Origin: Cydia pomonella
Taxonomy: Eukaryota > Arthropoda > Insecta > Lepidoptera > Tortricidae
DNA length: 64,000 bases
Assembly: GCF_033807575.1 (NCBI RefSeq)
Contig: NC_084713.1
Coordinates: 11,038,703-11,102,702 of the forward strand
Reading direction: 5' to 3'
Below are positions 45,801-57,800 of the stretch, piece after piece; the first letter of the stretch is position 1, and every line of letters begins with the position of its first letter. The notes under the pieces were generated by a model. The model had not been told where the DNA came from. It made no database searches and worked only from the letters and a program-made list of their open reading frames with translations. A program made the translations under genes and the position numbers.

Positions 45801-48800
45801 GTATACAGGTGGCCCAATAATACGTTGACAAATAATTTTTCGTTTCTCTTGCTCTGAAAGCGGGTCATTGTTGTTCTATGATGTGTGCAAAAAGTGATAC
45901 GTTTCTGCACTAGAGTATTTTCCATTCCAAGTACGTGATTTATTTATTTTTTACAATAAGCTGTTAAAATATTGTTTTTAAATGGATTTGTTGGCCAATT
46001 TTCATTCTGATATTTAACTCCATATTCCATGAATAACAATACTTTTACATACATTGTTAATTGAAAATACTCTTAAGAAGTACTATGTAACTTTACTTTC
46101 CTCGTATTCGAAATGAAAGGCACCATTTCAGTCCAGACTATTAGCGCTCTCACTATTTTATACTTACACATCTATAAAATTACAATCATTTAAGTAACTA
46201 AAATACCTAATCTTCAAAATATTCCTTTCTAGCTTTATCTCACAAACGCAAACGATCCACGTATTTTTGGAACATCCTGTAGTTTAAAATATTTTCAGAA
46301 TATTTTAAAAAATAACCCCAATAAATCGAACAAGATTACTGGTACGATATATTCACTCTATCTCTGCGATATGTTCCAGGATTGCAGTTATTTGATCACA
46401 CCGGAGAAGATGACATCATGGATAGATGGCATGAGAAATATATATCGCGATTCAAAGATGCGATTAATGAGGAAGAGATGGAAAAGGTACCCATTTTTAA
46501 TAAAACAATCCTAAACGAAATACATAAATAAATACTACTAATATTCGAACCAAATATAACTATTCTTTGTCAATTACAGAAATATGTGTGATTAAAACGA
46601 ATAGGCTTAAAAATCCCTAAATAACCTAGGCCTTCATTTCATTTAGGTTTCAGATGCTAAAATGTTGTATTTCTAATATTAGAGATGGCGCTACTGTCAA
46701 CGTCAAAACATCATCAGCTCCGAGTTTTTTACGTTGATTAAAAATATTATTCTGCGGAGTTTTCGCTATGAGCTTAACTAAGAAGAGTGCTTTATTACTT
46801 GGTGACATTATTATCTCGTAGTGAAAGTATGTTTCTAATATTTCAGATAGATCAGATACGAAACGCAGCACCAACCTCGCTTATTCTTACATACGACGTA
46901 GTCTTTGAAGCGGCTCAAAGGTTGAGAAACTTCGATATACAATTAGACACCAGCGAGGAGTGCCAGCCTTACAACTACCATATTTACGCCGACACTCTCA
47001 TCAACCACCTTCGTTCGGTAAGCAATCAACATTTTTCTAAATTAAGCAATAAATAAGCTTGTGTAAGAAATGAATAAGCTTGTGTTCACTCTATACATTA
47101 ATTAAAATCCTTTTATAATAGTTTAAAGCGAGCTTTGCGAAAACTTATTTGTAATAAGATTTAAGCGAGTTTTAAACATATTAATAATACGTTTTACCCA
47201 GAAATATATGTCTAACTCATTACCTATTTATGAAGTAAGGAAACCGTTGTATGAAGTCGGCACAGCTTACTTAACTATTTATCTATGCTAAAGCTTTACA
47301 TGGTTGAAAATATTTATTTACTTGAAATTGCGAATTACAATTCATACTAATATTAAGTATGAACAATACTAATATGAACAATGTTCCATAGAGCGAATGG
47401 GACGGTCTAGCAGGCCAGCGGCACGCCGGTTGGCTGCGGGTTGGTGAGCTCACGCGCGGCGGGCGACTCGAGTTCATCGGGATGTGGGACGTTAACGAAG
47501 TAAAATGGGACCGTCGTGCTACCACCGTTACAACACTTGCGCCCGGCGTCATGACCAACCAAACCTTTAATATACTCATCGCTATTGTACGTATTGCTAA
47601 ATAAAGAGAGCCGTGAGCCTTATCGACTTACTACTACTATATTCCACTACTATATGTGACTACTATATTTCATTTTGATTTTATAACCTTACCGGAGAGC
47701 TCGCTAGATTTTGGTAATAAATAAGTACCTAAAGGGCTTTATAAGGGTGCCATATCATAATAGTATTATACACCAATAGTGGTCAAACATAAGTAGTAAG
47801 TATAATTTACGAGACCTTCTGGAAGAACAAACCTCTTTTTCCTTATTTGACTTAAATGACTTACAATGTTATCACTTTTGAGTGACTGACTTATACATAA
47901 GTAACTCGCAAGATGGAGCCATAACACGAAAAATTGATTGATTGAATTCTCAAGAGATTATGTAAGAAGATAGATAGAATACTCTTTATTGGCACACCTC
48001 AGTAAAAAGATACAAGAAAAATAAACAATTGATTAAATGTAGAAGTTATAAATGAGTGTTATTGTTACGAGACGTTCTTCAAGAAATAGGTAATCAGAAT
48101 GAGAATCTGTCACCATGCACCGTGAGTGTGGCATTTAGTCTACTTTAGTGACGAATCCCCTAGTGCTAAAACAGGGATTGGGGGGAGGAGAATCTTACAT
48201 TAAGTATTTTTTTCTGTCTGTCGTATATTGTTAAAGATGGCAACTGAAATGTTTCAGATAAAACCGTACGTGATGATGAAAGAATCTACTGTGAGACTTA
48301 GTGACAATGATCGTTACGAAGGTAAACATTATTAATATTTTTACAAAGTAGGTAAATAGGTATACTCACAGATTGTGTAATGTGTATACAGCAATGATAT
48401 ACTTAAGAATACAGGTTGGAAAAAAATAATGGGCCCTGGAGGGAAATGGCCTTAACACCTTATTCTAGCTCATTTTACTTAAAGGTAACATTCTTTTATT
48501 TTTAAAAAGAAAGAAAACTGCGTTCAAAGATGTTTACTATCTGGGGGCATGGTAGAGTACCCGCCAAGATAAGCAAAGCGAAGCGCAAGGGCACTACCTA
48601 CTTACTATATATATAACTTGGGATTCTATTGATATCAGATATGAATAGAATCTCAAGTATGAGTGCTATGCAATTTAATTTTTTTATGCTTCGTAAGTCC
48701 ACTATTGACATTATATTCCGAGAATTTAGTTTACTATTTTTTATAGATTCTATAAAACCCGAATTTCGTCACTGACTGGCTGACTCACTCACTCACTAAT

Positions 48801-51800
48801 GATCATCAAAACCCTTAGGGTACTTCCTGAAGTTCTAGGAAGCTGAAATTTGGTAAGTAGGTTAGTATTAGTACACAAACAAAAAAAAATTCATTAACTT
48901 GTATTGTTTGCCCCTATGGATGTAAAAAGGGGGGTGAAATTTTGTATGGGGAATCAATAACCGCTGAACCTTTTTTACAATGTGTTTATATGTGTTTTGT
49001 ATTATTTTTTACATGTGTTTTTATATTTTACTTTTATATGCATATTGTAAAAAACTTCAGTCTAAGAAGTAAGAGAAATAAAGGAATAATAATAAAACTT
49101 TGATCTTGAGTAGAACCTCGGGGAGGTCTCTCGGGGCTCCGAGCTGTTTGCCCTGTATGGGGCCACTCCGCTGCATTCCAGCACCACACTAGAAAGACTG
49201 TCTCTTCTGTCTCCATGCATCCTCGGCATATGTTTGACAAATAGTTAGCTCCAGGGCCCATTATTTTTTCCACACAGTATATAGATGCGGCCGGGGACTT
49301 CTCAATCTTCTCATACACCTTTAAATTTCTTCGCGGTTGTACCCTGTAATAGATATGTCTAATGACTTGCTTGTGCAAATGAGATGACAATTATTTCGAT
49401 TAACAACACTGTTTAAAACTTAGCTTCATAATAATATCCACTGTTTATCGTACAGGGTTTTGTATAGAGCTAATCGAGAAACTGGCGGAACAGCTGAAGT
49501 TCAACTACACGTTCATTGAGCACGACAGCAACTACACCAAGATGTTGTTAGCCCTCAATCAACCAAATGTAAGTAAATCCATAGCAGCCTTTATCAACCT
49601 CTGGAAGTAGAACTTTTTCGTAGTTTGTTATGTGCCTATCCTACAGGCCAATTCGAGTTTTAGTTATTAAACCTCATTCCAATATGATACTGATATAATA
49701 CTGATATGATACTGATATGATACTGACATGATACTGACATGATACTGATAATATACTGACATGATACTGATATGGTACTGATATGATATTGATATGATAC
49801 TGATATGCTACTGATATGATACAGATCCGATGCTGATTTGTCAGTGTCAAAAGTTAAGTTTTTGGTTGAAGATAGACATAATGCGCAATTCAGCAGGTCC
49901 TCTAAAGAGATCGGAACCATCTCCTATTGGAATAATGTCAGATCAGTTCACATTATATTGTTGGAATTTGCCTGTTAGTCCCTCTCATACCATTACGACT
50001 TAATTTACTCAATTATGCATACACAGCATATAGCATTGGAACTTATGTTCGAAATATCATTTGATATTTACCAGTCGCTTTTCGGTGAAGGAAAGCATCG
50101 TGAGGAAACCGGACTAATCCCAACAAGGCCTAGTTTACCCTCTGGGTTTGAAGGTCAGATGGCAGTCGCTTTCGTAAAAACTGATCAATAATCATTTATC
50201 ACAAAATATAATGATTTGCATTGCATTTTGCGTTACAGATGGACTTCGCCATTACTGATCTGACCATAACGGCAGAACGCGAACGTCAGGTGGACTTTAC
50301 CACCCCGTTCATGAACCTGGGCATCAGCATAGTTTACAAGAAACCTAGAGCGCCGGACCCAAAGCTCTTCGCATTCATGTTGCCCTTTTCTACAGGAGTG
50401 AGTACTTGAAAAAAAACACTGACATAAAGTCATTAAATCATACGCTTTTATTGCAGAAATTCCTTTACATGCAAAACACTCTTCGATTTTTTTTTATGTG
50501 GCGTTCCTATAGGGGCTGTTCCTATAGTCTGCCATCTTGTGGTCGGAATCGGAATTATAAACATGTACATTTACACGTCACGTGTTTTCTTGTGCATAGT
50601 GGGTTCTGCCATCTTGTGGGCTACATCGGAACAATAAACATCACATTTACGGACGGCTCCTGTGCTGCCTCCTACAGTTCATGCACGTGTAAGAATAATA
50701 AGATAAAATGGATGTCCGAGTAGATAAAAGCAAACTCTGCTGCTATATAAACAAGCAATTGAAACAGAATTAATAGTCGATATTACCTAAAATTCTCAAT
50801 ACTGCTTAACAACACTAAGTTAATTATATAAATTAGGCATGATTTGTAATAAAGTTATTTATTTACCTTGATTCAGAATTATTTGAAACTGCTAAATCAA
50901 TCACTAGATGCTATTTGGGTTACTAGTATGATAAATTCAATAATGAACAAATATAATTGAAAATAAAACCTTTTTATTAAAGTTACTAATTTTATAAAGT
51001 TCAGGCCGCGTAGCCAACGTGCATATCGTTCACGCTCCGTGAATAACGAAACGCAACTGTCACAGTCGCACTAATAAGGAAGAGTAATAGAGAGAGATAG
51101 CTATGATACGCTACGGAGCGTGAACGATTGTAACGTTGGCTACGCGGCCTGTACTATTTTTTTTAAGTTCAAAGTTGAGAAAACGATAAGTCATTAAAAA
51201 CATACGAGAAAACAAAGAGTTGTTACCGATCGAAGATAGGATAGGGATCCTAAGTATAAAAAAATGTTGTAGGTGTGGTTCTGTCTCGGCGTGGCATACG
51301 TCGGCACCTCGTTAGTTTTGTTCGTGGTGGGCAGGTTATGTCCAGATGAGTGGCAGAATCCATACCCTTGCGTAGAGGAACCACAAGCACTGGAAAACCA
51401 ATTCACACTCGCCAATGCTCTGTGGTTCAACTTGGGCGCTGTTTTGCTGCAGGGATCAGAAATTGCTCCAACGTAAGTAAAGTAAAGACTATAAAAAAGA
51501 AATAATAAACGAAACAATAAAGAAATAATAATAAAGAAGGCTATAAGAAAGTAATAATAAAGACTATCATTATGCATGGTGACTCAAAGGAGAAGGATTT
51601 TAAATACGGTTTCATGAGGTCAAAAGGAGCAAAATCGGCTAAAAATATTTTGTTTCCTTGTAGATTTATTAATGCTTTGTTAAGTATTTACAGAATGAAT
51701 ATTACATTCTATTTACTCGTAAAACTATAACTTAAAACCAAAGAAAATTTGAAATAGAAGTGGATGGTCAAATAAAATTTTGTAGCCACAGTAAATTTAC

Positions 51801-54800
51801 TGCCATCTTTCGACACATGATTAAAACTTTTAGAATTTTGAAATGAACTTTTATTTCGAGCATTATCATATAGTGCACTGAAAACTAACGTTGAAATTGT
51901 GACTATAACAGAGCGTACGGGTCGCGCGCCGTGGCCAGCGCATGGTGGCTGTTTGCCCTGGTCATCACCAGCTCCTACACAGCAAACCTGGCCACCCTGC
52001 TCGCCAGGAAGAGCAACAACGAGGACTTCACTAACATCAATGAACTGGCTAACAACGACAAAGGCATCACCTACGGCGCCAAGGAGGGTGGTGCTACTTA
52101 CAAGTTCTTTAATGTAAATATATTGGTGTGACAAGTCTTTCCTCAATTCTGTAACCGATTTCGTAGCTTCGTAGAATACATTTTCAAAGCGGTATTCTAA
52201 TTTTAAGATTTGTTCTGATATTGACTTGATACAGACGTTCGCGCTGATTTAAGCTCGCGAACTAAATGTTGTGCCATGGTCGTATCATAACAATATCAAA
52301 ACTTTAACAAATAGTAAAATCGTTTCACAATTTCCTTCGCTTTTTAATTTGCCTACTTATGTTTTTATCTTTTTACAATCTTTTATTTAATTTTTAATGT
52401 AACTTATGTTTGTCAAATCTTGCAAGTTAAATTTGACCCACTTCCTAGTTTAGGAACGATGAAGTTGAAAATTTGCATACATATGTATATATGTAAGTCG
52501 GGTGACAATGCAATATTATGGTACCATCGAGCTGATCTGATGATGGAGACAGGAGGTGGCCATAGGAATTAACTCTGTGAAAACACAACAGAATCTAATT
52601 GTATTTGGGGTTGTTAGAATTATCTCGATGAGTATTAGACATTAGTTGGCCGTGGAAAGAAAATTACAGTCACCGATTAAAAGTTTGTTACAAAAATGAT
52701 ATTAAAAAAAAATCATTCTATTTCAGAATTCCCAAAACCCAATGTATAAGAAAATGTTCGATAATATGGAGAAGTGGAAAATGCCTGAAGATAATGATAA
52801 AGGTATGGAAAGGTACGTATCAATATTTAGTTATTCGATAAGTATATTATTATACGATGAAATACAGGTAAGTGTTTAGTGCCCATACATAGTAAGTTTG
52901 TATGTACTTGCACAAAACAAAATGTCTTCTGATGTGCATTTTACTTTAGTGTTTTACTTCTACTACTACCTTTTAAATAATAAGTAGGTCATACTCGTTC
53001 GCGTCTTTCTTGTAGACGTCGCACATTTAAGGGAATGTAAAGCTAATTTTTACGGGACATCTTTACAGGCAGCATATTTTTTTTTTTTCAGTACTTGAGG
53101 CTTAAATGAGAAAAACGGGAAATCTACGTACGTAGTCGCTAACTTTTATTATTTTATCCACAGAAATGACCTTTTTTCTAAAAATGTGTTTGACTCAAGT
53201 TAACCTTGTAGGTAACCTTTCAATCACAAAAAAATTATGGAACGCAAAGTGGCGCAACGCACAACCGAGAGTCAATGAACAGTCCTATCCTGTTTCATTT
53301 TATTGTAATTTAATATGTTAACGGCACCAATCATGGGACATTTAAGAGAAAATTTGGAGTATTTTTGATATTTCAACGACGTCTGTATAATACCGCTTTA
53401 TGCTTTAAAAGTTGAATGTCCAATTCGTCCTCTATGTTTTCTATGTATTTAATGAAAGCTACAGAAATTGGTTTCACTATTATTAACCAATTAAAACTAT
53501 GATTTTATGCTCCAGTCATGGGATGTATGGTGCCATTAATTTTCAAACTAAGAAATATCAATGAAAAATTAAACTTAAGCAGCTCTTTGGCTCTTGTTTA
53601 TGGTAAAATGTTGCCAGTGATTACTGATGGTAAAAACTTGTTTTACAGGATTTGTCCATACCATCCCATTACTGGTGCCTGTTCCATTATAGGGGTGTTT
53701 ACTATAGACACGAATAACATAAATCTAGTGAAGTTTGAGTTTAACAAAATATGTAGGTCGTGTAGGCAAGAACTTTAAAAAAACCGGTCAACTGCGAGTT
53801 CGTTTATCTCGCGCACCGAGGGTTCCGTACAAACTTTGAATTTTCTCATGTAACAATAATCACGAAAGACTTTTTACCAGAAGCATAATTGTGTACAGCG
53901 CCATCTATGGACAAATTGGCTAACAAATTTGCGCGATCTGCATGTATGTTGGTTTTTCAGGGATTTATCATGCGAACCAATTTCAATAATATATGTTTTC
54001 AGTTATTTATAATTTCAACTATAATAAACACCCCAAATGGAATTATATTGCAAATTAAATTATAAAATGTTTTTTGTTATTAACAAAAAAGTTATCAATA
54101 TAGAGGTATGATTTTATCTTTCCTGTAGTCTTTATGATAATGTTATTACAATGTAAAAATATCATAATTTTTCATACGTAAACTTCGGAGATGAGGGGGG
54201 AATGGTATTTTTTTCACATATTTTCTTCATAAGTTTTTTTTTTTTCACTGTGAAAAAAAAAATTGTTTTGTAATGTTCAATTTGAGCTCTTTCAAATGAT
54301 ACCCCACTTGACCTAGTAACTAGACTTTAAAATTTTGCCCCCTCTTTATATTGGGCATTTTCCATAATTAATATAAAAAAAATTACACTTCCTATATGTC
54401 TGGGTTAGCGTTGTTCCTTATTATTCCAAATTTCAAATCGATAGCTTAAGGACTTTTCGAGATATTTAGCAATGTGACAGACGGACGGACGGACGGACAG
54501 AGACGCACCATAAGGGTTCCTTTTGTACCTTTTCAGTACGAAACCCTAAAAAAGGAGTTTATGAAACATTTCGTCCGGTTTTATACTTAATTTTCTTGAA
54601 CTAGTAGAAGGTACGTTTTTGTCTATGGTGGAATAAAGGCACTAATTAATTAAGTTTTTTTTGTTTACAGAGCGAAGGACGAAAAAAATCTATTTGCGTT
54701 TTTTATGGAGTCCACTTCTATAGAATATTACGTTGAAAGAGATTGCAATATCACACAGGTAATTACAGTTTCGCATAATTCTTATTGTTTGTTTAAAATG

Positions 54801-57800
54801 TGTGCATATGATTTAATTCTTGGCATATTTTGTTGCAAATGTGTCTTATGTTATTTTGTATTTAGACTATAAACAAAACTTAATAAAACAAAACATGACA
54901 TGAGCGCCAAGTTTACGAACTCTCTATTCATTTTAATAAATATATCAATTATGCAGATTGGCGGCTTATTAGACAGCAAAGGTTACGGCATTGCAATGAA
55001 GAAAGGTAAGGGAACTTCTTTGTCTATTTTCATTTAATTATTTGTTGTTTCAATCATTCAGGCCAATTCTTACAATAACTATAATGATATACTGATTTAA
55101 CATGGATCTGACATCATTCCAATATGAGATGGTTCCAATTTCCTTTAGAGGACCTGCTGAATTGCGCATTATATCAACCATCAACCAAAAACGTCACTTT
55201 TAACACTGACAGATCAGTATGATATCAGTATCATATTGGAATGAGATTTAATAACTAAAACTCGGATTGAACTGTTAGTGATGCTACTGATGCTAGTTCG
55301 ATACAACATGAATTAAAACTAAGACCACTATTCTTACATAACAAAATAATAGACAGAGTAAAATGCTAGTTGTTGGTTAAATGAAAACTGGGAATCAAAT
55401 AAGGAAATCCGGACGAGAATTGAAATAGCCAGAAACACTACTTGTAACTAACAGAAAAATAAACCTAAACCTGAGGTGGCGAATGGTTAAATGTTACATC
55501 ATCTGAAAGCTCTCGAAAAATAATTCAGTCAACAAACTAAGGGCTTATGAAATGTGGATTTATGGATACTTATGGATACTCAAAATTAAATCGACTGATA
55601 GAATAACTAATATCAGAGTTTTGGAAATCATGAATAAAGATGTAGAAGTAGTATCAACCATGAAGGAAAGGAAAGTAGCTTATTTTGGACATATATATAT
55701 ATTACAGAAACAATAAATACAACCTACTGAAATTAATAAGTGAAGGAACAATTTAAGGGAAGCCTGGTCGTGGTAGAAGGCCCGCACATCATGGACTAAA
55801 ATATAAGAGACTGGTTAAAAGTGCGGGTTTAGTGACTGTGGAGGCCGATGCGTGAGCGACACGACCTCCCACATCTTTGGCAGAGAAAGCTCATGCCACC
55901 TGAGGTTCCAGTCCTTGTGCTATCTAATGTATTAAACCAGGCTTGGTCCCATAGCCTTCTCCCCTCCACAACACGCTTGCGCCATCCCTGACGGTCTTCA
56001 GCTAAGGTTTCCCAGGCATGGCGGTCGATTTCAAATGGTGACATGTCTCGCTTAACACAATCTTTAAAGTGCAGCATCGGTCTTCCAACGTTCCTTTTAG
56101 CATACGCAACTGCACCAAGCAAGACACGTCGAAGTATTCTAGAGGGTTCCAACCAGTGCACATGCCCCAGCCACCCGGCAAGACTGGGTAGCTGCGCTTT
56201 TTACTACACATGACTTGTTGTTAAAAAGTAAACGCACTTAATTGAAGTCAAAAGTAAATTATTGTCCTATAAAATCGCTAATCGCCCTCATAAACCGCCA
56301 ACAATGTAGTTCAATGGTTATATGAAGAATTTTCTTGCATATTTCCAGACTCTCCCTACCGGCAAGCGCTTAATCTGGCGCTGCTAAAACTTCAGGAGTC
56401 AGGAGACCTGCGCAGCATGAAGCATAAGTGGTGGATAGAGAAACATGGAGGAGGCGCATGTAATGTAGGTTCCTAATCTACCGATATTCAATATGTCCTA
56501 TTATATTAAGGTAAACTTAAAGAAGCTTGATTGTGCTTATATTTGTTTGTGTCTAATGCACTAATACCCATACAAAGATTCGTAACCAGCACTGTCACAT
56601 CTCACAATCACACTGCGCCATCATTTAGTTGTCTGGAAAAGATCTCTTTTAAAATATTTTTTTCTTTTTTTTTTTCTTCTCAAAATACTATTGTTTTCCG
56701 TTCATATCTTTTATTTACCTCTAAACTTTCAACTTACAGGATGATGAGGGATTCGAGAGCGAGAAGCTGAAAATAAAGAACTTCATAGGTCTATTCGCGG
56801 TACTCGGAGTGGGTTGCGTGCTCGGTATCATCATCTCTCTAGTAGACCTGATGCTCGCAGCTCGCAAAAAGGACCGGGACCCTGATGCATCGTACTGGAA
56901 ACGGCTATCAGATGAATTGCGCTTCGTCTTCAACTTCCAGCTGTCAGAGAAGCCAGTACAGGGTCCGCTTTTACCTCCGCCGTCTCCTGAGCCAGAACGT
57001 GCTGAAGAGGTTCAGGAAGAACACGAACAGGTAAAATGTTGCATAGCTGTATGTATCTTTACCTGACAAAACTGGCCGAACAAAAGGGCTGCTGCTGCCG
57101 TTTTCAGCTAAAGCCTGTTTGTGAAGGAGATACCATTTTTAAGATGTTTCATATACAAGTACAACAAGGATTAATCTAATTAAAAATCAGTGACCACAAA
57201 TTGTCTCTCGCTTGGGCACTCTTCTTCCTCCTGCCCTTATCCCACGTCATGTGGGGTCGGCACAACATGTTCTTCTCTTCCATTCTCCTCTATCTTTCGT
57301 CACCTCAGCACTCACTCCTTTCTTTCTCATATCCTCTTTCACACAATCCATCCATCGTTTTTTAGGTCTACCATCCGCTCTCCGTCCATCAACATTCATT
57401 CCTAACATTCTTTTTCCTATATGGCATTCATCCCTCCTCATTAAATGCCCATACCACGCTAACCTACCACTCCTTATCTTCTCTGCTACCGGTGCTACTT
57501 TCAAACTTCCCCTTATATACTCATTCTTAATGGGCACTATGGCCTATAAAATATAAGAGTATAAGCTTCCTAATAATTTCACTTGTTTACGTATTAGGGT
57601 CAACTACCCTAATACGTACACTATTGTATTAGCCTAAACTATTGTAGGAGTAGTAGCACCACTGCTACTTGAAAAATTAGATTTTTGGGGCTAACCATTG
57701 GACGGGACCAAGTTTATTATGTTTACTCTATTACCGCTTCAACAATGCAAGGTACTGAAATTCTTTTGTTAAACGGGGGTTAAATTACAGGAGGTAGAAG

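Noticed and set aside
49678..49830. CRISPR-like array
   Set aside because: Units are contiguous 10-11 bp repeats without spacers inside a MITE in an insect intron.
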